From: Paroedura picta
Lineage: Eukaryota; Chordata; Lepidosauria; Squamata; Gekkonidae
Assembly: GCF_049243985.1 (NCBI RefSeq)
Contig: NC_135384.1
Span: 16,550,501 to 16,614,500, forward strand
Direction of reading: 5' to 3'
DNA: 64,000 nt
The notes under the pieces are model-generated. The model did no database searches and was not told the DNA's origin. It worked only from the letters and a program-made list of their open reading frames with translations. Shown here piece by piece: positions 32,361 to 44,800 of this stretch (position 1 is the stretch's first letter; every line of letters begins with the position of its first letter). Position numbers and translations under genes: made by a program.

Positions 32361-32374
32361 CACTAACTATGGGG

Positions 32375-32754
32375 TGTTGGAATATACAAGATCTGCAGTG
32401 TGCATAACGGAGCAGAATATAAAGCGTGTGCTGCAGAGGGCATTAGAGGAGATGTGTATTTAGCACAGATAGGATAGGAACTTCCTGATCATTTTCACAT
32501 TATTTCCCCCAGGGTCCTGATAAGCACAACAGGAGACTTCCTGCTTTTGAGCACACTTCTCCTTGCTTGCCTCCAGAACAACTGTTTGAACAGAAGTATG
32601 ACTGCAGACAACTGCTAGCTAGATAGTTAAGTCTCTATCTCTCTCTTGCTATACATTGTTGCTTCTCTTCTGAATAAAACTATTTTTTTCTTTAAGCAGA
32701 TTGCTGCTTTACTCTCTGTATATTCAAACTCTGCCAAGAGGGTTATGGGCCCAG
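32375..32754 (+). mobile_element. Ty1/copia-type LTR with primer-binding site (fossil)
   Basis: The LTR runs about 32375-32740. It begins TGTTGGAATATAC, the start typical of copia-clade LTRs, and has AATAAA at 32673-32678. Directly after it, GGTTATGGGCCCAG (32741-32754) matches the internal initiator-tRNA-Met primer site used by copia. No recognisable pol follows within the window, so this is a broken remnant with only one LTR seen. Age cannot be set from a single LTR. Confidence 0.75.
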
Positions 32755-34244
32755 GGTAAAATAAAATAGATGGTGCTCCCCTCTCTGCCAGTAATGGAAA
32801 AAGCAGACTGAGAGGGGGGGTTCAGTACAGATAAGTACTTGGTTAAGGCAACTGCAGAGCTGGGAGAGAAGAGCTGTAGACAGGTGGGAAAAGCAGGGAC
32901 TGTATCAAGGGCTGGGCCCCTTCTGAAGGCCACCAACATAAGGCCCATCCATGGCTGGAGAGACTGGCACAATTTCCCATTATCCACTGAGCCAAGTGCC
33001 AGACAACTGCAGAGGGAGAAGAACGCAAGAGAACCATCCCCTGCTGTTTTCACCAGCCTCTCCGTCCTCTTCAAAAATGGAGAAAATGCCTCAGATGCTC
33101 TGGAAATGTTACTAAGCCCCTGCTTTCTGATGGGAGGTGTGCTGGCAGCAAAAGCTAATTTCCCTGGCTCATTTCTAGGCATGTAGGACCAGGTGGGCTT
33201 CAGGAGCTCCATAGCTATGATTGCTGGGGGGTACAGGAAGCATGTGTCTGCGCTGGAGGGGAGGTAACGAGCAAGGAGACAGCAGTTGAGCCTGGAGAGG
33301 AGAGAGCAGGGAAAAGGGCAAACTGTACACATGAGAGAGGGTACAGAAGAAGTTCAAAAACAGGAGTGCCTGAATAAGAGGCATTAAAGGAGCAAGAGCA
33401 AGAGAAAAAAGAGAAAGTAAACAGAGAACAAGGCTTGAACTCAAACCAAGCAGGAGATAGCAAAGGTACAATGAACCTGCTTCTGCACCATTTGACCTAC
33501 TCTGGCTCCCCAACAGCAGGAGGGTTTCTTCAGAGCACCCCTGGGATGTCCTCCTCCTTCCAGTCCGCCTTCAGTCACTTCCCACGGTTCCCCTTACTCG
33601 GTTTCCAGAGCCTGCTTTGATTCAGGCTTTCTGGAACCGGAAGATTCAAAGCGGGTTGGCCCAAAGGGTGGACAGGGAAGAGCTGACTTTTTTAAAAGCC
33701 CTTTGCCGGCACTGAAGGAGGGAGGCAAGGCAGGATGAAGGGAGGGGAAAGGCAGAACCAGTCAGTGTGGAGGATCCGTTGTTGGCACGGACGCCTCTGC
33801 ATCTGCAGTGGCAAGGAGGCCCCAACAGGGAATAGCCCCTGCCGCCCTCAAGCCCCTGGAAGAAGACTTCTGCCTCCCTTTCACTGGGCATCACTGGGGT
33901 AGCTGGAGCTGGAGATCTGTTGATTGTGATCTGGGAAACTGGAGACGGCTAACTGATGGTGCTCTTATTCTAGGGAAATGGACATCGGAGGTCTTGCACT
34001 GTCATGGGATGGCTGCAGACACTCCTGCTAGGAATGTGACAGAGGAAATCAGGATGGGCAGGGGCACACAGGAGAAGAGAGAGAGAGAGGAAGAAAGCCA
34101 ATGCAAGAGGGAAAAGAGGAAAGAAGCAAGCAAGAGTGTGTGAGTGAAAGCAGAGAGTGAGCCAGTGCACGGAGCCAAAGAAAGCAGAGCGCAAGAGAGA
34201 GACAGCACAAGAAAATAGAACAGCAAGAGGGTGAGGGTCTAGTT

Positions 34245-34380
34245 CAGGGGTAGTCAAACTGCGGCCCTCCAGATGTCCATGGACTACAATTCCCAGGAGC
34301 CCCTGCCAGCATTCGCTGGCAGGGGCTCCTGGGAATTGTAGTCCATGGACATCTGGAGGGCCGCAGTTTGACTACCCCTG
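34245..34380. mobile_element. Palindromic hAT MITE, 136 bp
   Basis: Full copy with centre GCCAGCATTCGCTGGC. Perfect 8-bp duplication GTCTAGTT at 34237-34244 and 34381-34388. Confidence 0.97.
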
Positions 34381-35339
34381 GTCTAGTTAGATGTGACACC
34401 AACTTACAGGCTTCGTCCTCTCTCTTTCTGCGTACTCTGGGGAGGTTGCGAGGGGAACCAGAGGGAAGGGGCTACTGGACCTCCCCACTCTGGCCAGTCC
34501 CCCCCACACAGTCTACCCCTCAAGTTTCTTTTCTCCACGTGGGGAAAGAATATCTTCCCACTATATGGTAATGGCAGGATATAAATGTAATTATAAATAA
34601 AATAAACAAATCTTCTATAGGGAGAAAAAATTTAGGGGAACGGTAAACTGGAAAAACCAGCCGGAAGGGAATGGATTAAGCAGCCCCTCCCACCTGCTGT
34701 TTCTCCACTTCAACTCAAAGACCCCCCCCCCTCCACCAGATACACGTGTGAAGTTGTCACATCTCCTTTAGACCCCCAGCGGAAAGCAACGAGCAGCATT
34801 GCTAGGAGACTGCAGCACTATCCCAAGGCCTCTCAGCAGGCCTCAGCAAAGCAGGCAGGCAAAGAAGAGGAGGATGGAAGCAGAGCAAAGAGGAGAGAGC
34901 GAGCAGGCAAGCCAGTCCGGAAGCAAGCAGAGGAGAAGCAAAACACCCAGGGATGGCGATTGCCAGGAGGAGGAGAAGCAAGAATGGAGAGCAAGAAAAA
35001 GGAGCATGTGGGCAAGCAGGAGGAGGCAAGAGCCGAGAAGCAAAGGCCAAGCTGGGAAAGACAGCGTGTAGGCATGCCACGGATCGCTAGAACCCCGACT
35101 TCAACAAGGTGCAAAGCTCTCCCTTGCCACTTTGCACGGCATCCCAATCCCATGCTGGGAGCTGCATTGGGAAGTTATCCGGAAGTCAAGCTCAGTCCCA
35201 AGATCTTAGCAAGACCCCTCCCTTCACCTCCCTTCCCCGGAGAAGCGCCTGACTTCCAAGAAGAGCCGATCCAGATGGGAACCGCCAAGCAGCAACAGGT
35301 GACAAGAGACAGATTCAGCCAGGGAGCCAGGTTGGTCTG

Positions 35340-35482
35340 AAGCAACAGGGCAAAGTGTTGAGTCTGGTGGCACCTTTAGGACGAATGACGATTAATTCTA
35401 GCTATAAGAAGAGTTCCTGTACAGGCATACTTCTGAGCCAGCTTTGTTGGTCTTAAAGGTGCCGCTGGACTCCAAGGTTGAA
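35340..35482. repeat. GTTGGTCTTAAAGGTGC-family repeat
   Basis: AAAGTGTTGAGTCTGGTGGC in one sense, then CTTTGTTGGTCTTAAAGGTGCCGCTGGACTCC in the other. The pair is arranged head to head with diverged spacing. Confidence 0.65.
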
Positions 35483-35810
35483 AAAGGACATGCAAGTTAT
35501 GCTACGGCCCAGAATGGATGACACCCAATATCAAAAAAAGTCCCCTTTGGGCAAAGAAGCTCGTGGTTGCCAACCACCAGGTAGGCACTGAAGTTTTCCC
35601 ATTACTGCAACTCATCCCCAGCCTTCAGAGATCAAGACGCCCTGAGCAGAAGCTGGAACTGGCAGGTGACGTTACAGCCCCAGTCTTACCAGTGTTACTT
35701 CCCAGTCTGAAATGAGAGTGAATGTTACAGGAGCAGTGGTCCCGACTCACTGAGGAACATCACGTCTCTTTGGTCCTCAGGCAGACTTCTCTCCCAGCCT
35801 TCCTCTAGGA

Positions 35811-35948
35811 CAGGGATAGTCAAACTGCGGCCCTCCAGATGTCCATGGACTACAATTCCCAGGAGCCCCCTGCCAGCATTCGCTGGCAGGGGGCTCCTGG
35901 GAATTGTAGTCCATGGACATCTGGAGGGCCGCAGTTTGACTACCCCTG
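35811..35948. mobile_element. Palindromic hAT MITE, 138 bp
   Basis: Full copy with one terminal change (CAGGGATAG). Perfect duplication CTCTAGGA at 35803-35810 and 35949-35956. Confidence 0.97.
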
Positions 35949-37320
35949 CTCTAGGAGATCTTACAGAGGGAGAGGCTGGCGACTGGACCGGGACCTCCTG
36001 CGTGCCCAGCACAGTGTCCTTTCCCAGGAAGCTATGGACTCCCTCTCTCCCCCCCCACCCCCCACCCCCACCCTGTGCTCAGCTGCCCACTGCTTGCCCC
36101 AGGAGCAGATGAGCAGAACTACTCAAAGGCTGGAGAAGGCCAATTTTAAAAAATATCTGAAAGCGGTATAAGAACGGCATCACCGGCCACAGGGTGCAGA
36201 AACACCTCCCCCTTCTACCTTCCATTCAGACAGGTTCAGGTTTCTTTAAAATACAAAAAACCTGCCAGATCTGGGCTGCTTTCCACAGGGTGACAATTCT
36301 CCACGGTACATTCCTCGCTACTGCAAAAGTGATTGGTGTTGCAGCAGCTGCTAGGTCCCCCCCCCCCCCCCAAAATTCCTGCCAATGCTGGGGTGGCCGG
36401 GAGGAAACGATGTGTCACTTGGCACCAATCTGGGCAGGAGGGATGTGAAACAGGCCCCCACCTGCCCATATGGCGCCCAGCCTCACTTGGACGGCAATCT
36501 TTCCTGAAGAGATCACAACCGAGCAGAGAAGGAAGGCAGGCACGCTAGTCAAGAGCTGCCCTGTTTACCAGAGGGAGGGGCATGCACCCCCCCCCCCAAT
36601 GCAGCAATGCCCTGTTGAAGCCACCTTCAACTGGGGGGTGGGGGCACTGCCTTCCTCTCGGGTTGTCCCCCTGGCAAACAGACCACTCAAAGCAAGCGAC
36701 TGATCACTCTGGGCAAGAAAAGGAGGAAGGAGAGAGCAAACAGAGAGGAAGGAAGGAAGGAAGGAAGAAAAAGAGGCAGAGTAATAGAAATTAGCCAGAA
36801 CAGGATTTTATTACAACAACAATGGAACAGAGGAGAGAGGAACAAGCAGCGATTCAGTAAGGGTTTTCCCTGAGATACTGTGCTATGGCCCTGGGTCGGA
36901 ATGGCCAAAAAGTCCAGCCCAGAAAGAGCAGAGACAGAATGCGAGAAAGAGAGAACGGCGTCTGCTTTGGGTCAGCATCATCAGGATGAAATGGAAGCCG
37001 GAGGAGGGAGGCTTTCTTTGTCATTTTCTCTTCATTGCTATTAAAAAGCCACAGGTGGCAGACTTGCGTTAAATCGCACCCAACCTACGCCAGTTTCCTT
37101 CACCGTGGCTGTCTTTGTGTCAGCGGATGAAATGCTGCAAAACAGGCAAAATATCCGAAACGTTTCTTGTGACTCATGTGGAGATCCCAGAAACGTGAGG
37201 CCAGGCTCATAGTTAAAAACAAAATTACTCCCCCCCCCCCCAGTTATTGTCAAGCATTAAAGCAAAAGGGGGGAGGTAGAGCATACCAATATTTATCTTT
37301 CCCGTTCTTTACAAATTATT

Positions 37321-37342
37321 ATGTATATATATATATATATAT
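37321..37342. repeat. (TA)n simple repeat
   Basis: Alternating TA run. Confidence 0.9.
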
Positions 37343-37612
37343 TAAAAAACACATGTTCTGAGCATTTTCACAGAAAAATAAAGCGGCCGGCTTCAGTCGC
37401 CGCCTTTCTTGAGCTGATACCCAAAGCAGATGTGAAATGGGGGGAACACACAAAGATTAAAAGTGGAAGGCACAGAGCATGAAGGGGGGAAATATAAAAG
37501 ATCGAGAGGAGGAAAACGACAGGCAATGGGAGACGGGAAGGGACATCCGCAGATGACCCCAGATCACAGTTATTTCCTCTTCCCAGAGACCTCCAGGAAC
37601 CACCGTCTGGAG

Positions 37613-37732
37613 CAGGGGGGGTCAAACTGTGGCCCTCCAGATGTCCATGGACTACAATTCCCATGAGCCCCTGCCAGCGAATGGGAATTGTAGTCCACGG
37701 ACATCTGGAGGGCCACAGTTTGACCGCCCCTG
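37613..37732. mobile_element. Palindromic hAT MITE, 120 bp
   Basis: CAGGGGGGGTCAAACTGTGG variant whose right arm starts early. Perfect duplication GTCTGGAG at 37605-37612 and 37733-37740. Confidence 0.95.
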
Positions 37733-38091
37733 GTCTGGAGGGACAGGGAGAGGGAGAGGCGTCAGGCAGAACTCTCAGCGTCTTTGAAAGACAGACACCA
37801 AGATGCTCAGGGAGAAGCTAGACCGATTAAACTGCAGCACAGACGTGCCCTGGGAAGCTCCAACAACTCAACCTCCTATTTTGTGCTAAGGCTAAGAAAA
37901 TAAAAACAACCAACCACAACTGGACTTATTCTGGGGTGGCTCTGCTGATGCCTTGAAAACCCCTGCATGCCAACTGGGAGTACTGTGCCCACTGAATCTC
38001 TTGCCCTCCTCTCTTGACAGTCTCCCCGAAACTGGAATCTTGTGCAGGTGCAGAGAATTTCTTGTCAAAACGCCTACCTCTGTCTCAGCTT

Positions 38092-38097
38092 TTTATT
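38092..38097 (-). terminator. rbfox1l: Candidate rbfox1l polyadenylation signal
   Basis: AATAAA on the minus strand, about 740 bp below the stop. It is the first AATAAA I found in that direction. Confidence 0.45.
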
Positions 38098-38836
38098 GTT
38101 CAGAAGCCCTAACAGATAAGGCTTGAAACAGAAGCCTCCCTAAGTCTACTAGGTGGCACCAGGGCTGCCAGTCTGTGCCTGGCAACTGGCAGGCGCTTGG
38201 GCACTAAGGACATGTATGCCCTGACATCACTTCCAGGGAAAATGAGAAAAGCTGTCACATCACTCTAGGAATTGCCAGAAACTATGGTAAAACCACAGCG
38301 TTCCTGGTGATTCCTAGAGTGACATAACCCACTTCCAGGTTTCCCCTGGAAGTGACATCATGCCACATGTGATTCCAGCACTTTGTTTTCTCTCTCAGTG
38401 TCACTCAGTGTAGCAGCAGGCCCAAAGGGCTGCTGGCAGAAGGACTCCTGCCACAGTGGGAGGCCTGAATGGAGGAGACAGATCGTCTCTACTTTCCCCT
38501 GGGGCCCGTTTATCATGTGGTCTGCACCCAAGGAGCTGTGATCACACACTGCAAAGCTGTCTGGCATTTGGATTGGGTTTGCCCCACAACAGCGACAAAC
38601 AGAAGAAATCAGAATGCAGAGTGATGATGAAGGCAGTCATGTGGCTGGAAGAAAAGAGTCCAGGGGGGTCATTCCGGCTGTGCCCAGTGTCTCCATGCGA
38701 CCGGATGAGAAGGGTCTGCCTTAAATGCCTGCCTGCCTTCCTTCCTCCCTCTGATTCGCTGTCACTGCAGGCTCCTGCCACAGGGATCGTTGGCTCACAG
38801 TCTCCTCCCAGCCACTTGGCGCCACTGCTTGGTCCC

Positions 38837-38881
38837 TCAATACGGAGTGAAGCGGTTGCAGCCTCCACGGTACAAGCTGGC
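38837..38881 (-). CDS. rbfox1l: rbfox1l terminal coding exon
   Basis: 45 nt encoding [14 protein letters not shown] and a stop, after acceptor CTTCCTGGCAG. The same tail with Tyr instead of Cys closes other RBFOX proteins, where it acts in nuclear localisation and interaction. Confidence 0.93.
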   Translation of the reverse strand, partial: ASLYRGGCNRFTPY

Positions 38882-41800
38882 CTGCCAGGAAGAAGGAAGA
38901 TGGGCACAGTGAGCCTTGGGCACAGGCGGGGAGGGGGCAGCCGAAAAGGAATCAGGAACCCTTATGGGAGAGGAGACCTTTCACGGGCAGCTCAACACTG
39001 CCATCTGCTGGCCGTCTCGGGCTGATGCAGCCAAGCTACGTTCACGGCTCTGGAGCAGGGGTAGTCAAACTGCGGCCCTCCAGATGTCCATGGACTACAA
39101 TTCCCATGAGCCCCTGCCAGCGTTCATGGGAATTGTAGTCCATGGACATCTGGAGGGCCGCAGTTTGACTACCCCTGCTCTGGAGGGCTCCTCCCTGAGC
39201 ACCCAAACTCAAAACACGCCCATCTCACAGCCTTTCCCTCCCCAAGCATCTGCGTCCATCACCCACTCTCAATAATTAGTGGAATTCAGGTGTGACCGAA
39301 GGGTTCATTACTAGATTGTCAAAGTTGGGGCTTTTTTGGAATTCCTCCCCCTCCCACCTGTCAGAGAACTATTATCCGTGACATCCTCCTTGAAACAGAC
39401 TCCGGAGCAGTCTTAGGGCTGTAAAGAATAATAGGACTGTGCTAAGTCTTCACCCTCTTTCCAGCTGAAATGGCTGCTCTTGTGGGACAGGAGACTATTC
39501 ACCGTGACAGAATGACAGAATCAAAATTGTGAGAATGTTTGGGGTGGGGAGAGAGTTAAATGCATCCTGCTCCCATTTTCTCGCCCAGCTGATCAAGGAC
39601 TGCAAAAGGAACACGCGGATGCTGGCAGGGGCTCATGGGAATTGTAGTCCATGGACATCTGGAGGGCCACAGATTGACCACCCCTGCTCTAGGATGTCCA
39701 CTGTCCCGTGTTGGCAACTGGCATCGCTTGACCAGACAAGAGAGCACTTCTCTGCTTGCCCAATTCTGGGGACTCCATGATCAGAAAAGCAAGACACACC
39801 CGCCCACTAGTACAAAGACTCACCATGGCACCGACTCCGTAGGCAGGGGTCATCGTGTGATGATAGGGCTCAGCGGTTGTGTAGACCCGTCCATACCTGT
39901 AGGAGAAAGACCCAAGAGGCCACGGGTGAAATGGCTTCAGGCTATGGAAAAGGACACCCTACGGACTCTTCTGTTGGAGACGTGTGTGTGCGTTGCTGCT
40001 GTTTGTCGTATGGCACGTCTGCAGTGTAGCCAGGAGATCAGAGGACTGTCTGGCAGGCAGGCAGAGGAGGTTCAGAGATGGGTTGCCGTTGCCTGACCCT
40101 AGCATGTTCCTTGGAGGAATCCTATACAAATCCCTGGAGGTCTCCCATCCAAATGCTGGCCGGGATCAGCCCCGCTTAGCAACAAAGATCTGATAGGACT
40201 GAGCTTCCTGGGCTGTTCAGGTCAGGGCTGCAGCTGACTTATGGAGACCTTCACAGACTTTTCAAGGCAGGGGTAGTCAAACTGCAGCCCTCCAGATGTC
40301 CATGGACTACAATTCCCAGGAGCCCCTGCCAGCATTTGCTGCAGGGGCTCATGGGAATTGTAGTCCATGGACATCTGGAGGGCCGCAGTTTGACTACCCC
40401 TGTTCCAAGGCAAGAGACAAACAGATGCGGCTTGCTACTTCCTTTCTCTGCATAGCAGCCTGGACTTCTTTGGTGGTCTTCCCACCCAAACACTAGCCAG
40501 GGTTGCCCTTGCCTTCCTCCCAGGATCGGACAAGTTGAGGCTAGGTTGGGCCATCCCACCTCCAGACTTACCCATCGCTGTAGGCGGCTGCTGTTGCCGC
40601 TGCGGCAGCAGGTGTCTGGGCCACTCGGTACGCTGCAGGGTAACCCTGCAGATTGGGGAAAACGAAGATTAGGCTAAGGTTCTGGAACGCGGGCAGATCC
40701 CAGGCTCCCCTGCTCACAGCCCTCTGCCAAGACCTCCTGGTTCCAGCTTTGCACCCCTTGCTGAATGACAGCCAAGGCAAAAGCTAGCTTGGACCGTGCC
40801 TGTTCCTTCCCTCCCCAGCCGGGGGGACAGAACATTTCCCCTGCTGACACGAACACGGCTTCCGCGTAGACCTTCATTCCCTGGCCAAACCGGCTGGTTC
40901 CTCCTTAGTCGTCACCCACAGGAGACTCCAGCCATCTCACCCAAACCCACTTGAGATTCCCCCTGGGCCACCCATTCCCCCCCGTGGGCACCTTGAGTGC
41001 CGGCCCAGAGTCCTGCCTCGTGGCCCTTCCTTTGTCTTGGAAGTCCTAGAAGGCCAGGGCCTTCCTGCTCCTCCACCTTCAGACAACTGGCACCGGGACA
41101 GGCATGGAGCCCTTGAACCCTGAGCCCCCACCCCAGGACACCCAGGCAAGGACTTACATAGAGGTCAGAACTGTAGAGACCATCTGGATACAGCACACTA
41201 GATGGAAAGTCAGGGAGAAGCAGTCAGTGCCAGCCCAGCCTTTGCCCTTTTCTTCACCTGCCTCCTTTCCCCCAGGTTAGCTACCCCATTACCAAATGCC
41301 ACTCAGCCCTCACAACAATTATTTTCCTCTGGGCATCTACAGAATGCCTTTCCACCACTGTTCACCACTGTCCACCCAACTCATCTGGGAGAACGGGTAA
41401 GACTTTAATAAAGAGCAAGCCATAGCTTGAAGGCAGGCTGGAGCCTAGCCTCTCTCTCTTTGCCCATGAATAGAAGAGCCCTGGGTCCACCAGAGCAGAG
41501 GTAGTCAACCTGTGGTCCTCCAAATGTCCATGGACTACAATTCCCATGAGCCCCTGCCAGCATTTGCTGGCAAGGCTCATGGGAATTGTAGTCCATTAAC
41601 ATCTGGGAAACCACAAGATGTCTACCACTGCATCAGAGGACACCCACATGATTCTAGGAAGTATAAATGCCAGCGGTAGTCTTCAGGCATTCAGAGGTAC
41701 ACTGCTCCTAAGCCTGGGGGTTCTATTTAGCTGTCATGGATAACAGCTTTAACAAACTTTTTAAGGCCCCTCTAGGCCCTCTAAAAAGTGGTTGATGGAC

Positions 41801-44800
41801 AGCTTGGATTTAAATGTTTGGGTTTTCGGGATGAGGATTGAAGGATGTGCTCTGAGTTAAAAACTACAACAGCAACAGTGCGACAATACCCTGTGATTTT
41901 CAGACACATTTTAAAAGCAAATAATCGTAACCAGAAGCATCGAATGGGGCTGCCCCCTCCGTGCCCCCCTTTGATGCTCACCTGCCATAGGCTGGAACTG
42001 GCGAGGGAGCGGGGGCTGCCCGAATGGGATTGTAGATGGTGGCTCGGCCACGTCCCCGCAGAGCCCCCCGATAGGCCAGGGCAGCTGGGGCCATCATGGG
42101 GTAAGGGATACTGGCCACTGGTGAAGGGGGAGAGAGAGAGAGAGAGAGAACTCCATTAGGAGGTAGAAATGGTGAAGACAAAGGAGAGCTCCTCATCCCA
42201 CCCTTGGGACACCGAAAGAGCCTGGAAAATGCAGCACACAGCAAACAGGAATCCAAGTTTAAATCAGGCAGCCGGGGGCCCTGAGCTGATGCTGCTGGAT
42301 CCTATAATAGATAATCCTGTCCAGCTACCTAAATAGGCTTGTCGAGGAGAGCAGTTTTCACATCCTAGTTTTGTGTGGCAGGCAGAGGGGCAGCGGAAGA
42401 GTTCAGTCCCTTGGTCTCAGGGAGGCAGAATCATGAGATGTCGCTCAGCCCAGACGGCTCTCGAACCCTTGCAAAGCCCTGTCCCAACCCCGGCAGTGAG
42501 GCCATCAGATCAGGGACATCCCTGGGACTTGTGCTAAGCCCAGCAATGCAGGCAGTTCTGCCTCTGCTGGAAAGCCTGCCCAGGGATGTCCCACAGCAGC
42601 AGAGGTATTGGACGCCCAAGGCAGGCAGTGAGGCCAAACTAACTTCTGCCTCCTCCTGTATTTGATCTGTGGCATTTCGTTGAACCCTGAGTGAGAAGAA
42701 GCCCTTTGGCAAAGGATATTCAGAGAGCCCAGGAGCAGAGACGCCCTTCTGTGGCACTCCCATCTGGATTAATTGTACCTGGCCCACTGTCAGAGCCTGC
42801 CTCCTCTCAACAGGTTCAGGACACACCCAGAACGCACCTGGACAAATTGCTGTCAGCTCTTCCGCATATCACAAATCTTACTCTGCCTCAGCTAGGGCCG
42901 ACCCTGGCCTAGGTCACTGACCCAAAACGGGGCCTGGAAGCAGATTTTAACTAGTGACGTGCTACACCTTGAACAAGTCCAGGGAGAGCCGGGCATACGG
43001 CCTGAGTCTCAGAGTGGCTTAGAATCGCCTTCCCGTCCTTTTCCCACAACAGACACCCTGTGAAGTAGATGAGACTCAGAGAGCTCTGAGAGAACGGTGA
43101 CTGGCCTGAGGCCACCCAGCTGGCTGCATGTGGAGGAGTGGGGAATCCAACCTGGTGCTCCAGATTAGAGGCTGCTGCTCTTAATCACCACACCATGCTG
43201 ACAGGTGCCAATCCGGGTGAATTTTCATGGAAGGGATAAAAATCACAAGGATGAACAACTCACCTGTATACAGGTCAGGGGCATAAACCGCACCCACAAC
43301 AGGATTGATCTTCCACCCTAAACGCCAACAGACAGAAAGAGAAATCAGAGCAGATGCCATCCATATAAAGACCCTGCCCATCTGTCCATAGCTAGCAACA
43401 GAGAAGTCTACCTAAACAGACCAGAACCAAGGCTGATAAGGGTCACTCACTGTAAGCCCTCCTCCCTTGGTTCTACCCTGTGTATTCTTAGTAGGTATGT
43501 GACCACACAAGCCATGCTGGTCAGCTGGGGCCTCCCCCCAAACCACATGATAGGGCTAGGGATGCCAGCCTCCAGGTGGGGCCTGTGGATTCTGTTATTG
43601 CAGCTCACCTGCAGACTACAGAGATCAAGTGCCCTGGAGAAAACAGATGCATTGGGGAATGGACTCGGTATGGTACCCCACTGAGGCTCCATCCCCCCAA
43701 TCCAAATCTGGCAACCCTAACCCACCCCCATCCCTGGCAACCCGAGATGGGGCCCACCCAGGAGGCTGCAGCATCCATGCATACCCCACAGAGACACAGG
43801 AGACTCCCGAGGAAAAGTCGCCGCACAGCTCAGTGTACGTGGGGGAGACAAATAGTCTAAAGCAGGGATTCCCACCCAAGGTTCTGGGGGTCCACAGCCT
43901 TTCTCCTTCTGCCCAAATGGACTTGGCCACAAGCTAGGGGACTGGCTGCCTCCCCCAGAATGCTTGATTGAGTAAGCTGAGGTGTAAACATCAGTTGTGG
44001 TGTGGTTATGTGGGGTCTAGGTGGCATTCTCAGCTCCTGCCCTTCTTTCTGGCCTACATGAGGCTAAGCCACAATCATAGTAGCAGTAGTAAAGAGTGGG
44101 GGGGGGGAGTGAAAGAAGGGCAAAGGATGCAGGTGGTTACATCTAGGGGCGTGGCAGGAAGGTGTGGCCAGCTACCGCTTCAGGAGGTACTCGCAGCCTG
44201 AAAATTTATTTCAAGGTCTCCTCCATAGTCAAAAGGCCGAAAAAAGCTGTTCTGAAGTATACCCTCCTCTCCTCCCACCCACCCCCAGGAAAGAGGGGAT
44301 GAAGCCTTCCCCACTGTATCGCTTTACTGGTCTGAAACATGCTTGGGGAGCTGCCGGCAGCCACAAATCCGTTTCCCGAACCATGCCGCCAGGCCCTTCA
44401 GGTCGGGGGAATGGCATGGAGGGTGGGGACGCCTCTCTCCTCCACCCCAGGAGTCAAATCAGAGGGCACGGGCATGCATCGCCCCTCGAGCCCTGACCCT
44501 CCTCTTTTAAAGAAAGACGGAAAGGAAGTTTTGCCCTCCCCGTCCACATACCGTTCACTACAGGGGCTGCCGGGGGCTTCTTGGTGACCAAGCGAGCCGT
44601 GGCATTGTTGACCTGGGTTGGAAAGAGAAAGGGACGTGAAGCGACACAGGTGACTTCCAGCAGGCGGTCACCCTGCGGGACGCTTGAAAACGCCGATCCA
44701 GTTTTTAGCAGCTTTTATCTCTACTTTTCATCTCTCTCTGTCTATTTAGGACCAGTGTATTCGTTCATATATCCTGATCGACTCAGGACCAGCCAAGTTG

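Larger units (their letters stand above)
33290..36990 (+). repeat. Purine-rich degenerate tract, second block
   Basis: Further A/G blocks lie at 33290-33475, 34065-34235, 34840-35065 and 36715-36860 (with a GGAA run near 36751). They are separated by mixed-sequence spacers and two MITEs. Short shared words are AGCAAGAGAGAGA, AGCAAGCAAGA and CAAGCAGAGGAGAAGCAA. Confidence 0.6.

Noticed and set aside
31848-32363. Ser/Leu/Phe-rich minus ORFs resembling membrane proteins
   Set aside because: They are complements of the purine-rich tract. Hydrophobicity follows from the CT-rich strand.
32839-33186. Plus ORF after the copia LTR as an intact gag
   Set aside because: No recognisable gag motif. Left as unclassified sequence near the fossil LTR.
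35839-36171. Recurrent [10 protein letters not shown] / [15 protein letters not shown] proteins at many sites
   Set aside because: They are translations of the palindromic hAT MITE, not a gene family.
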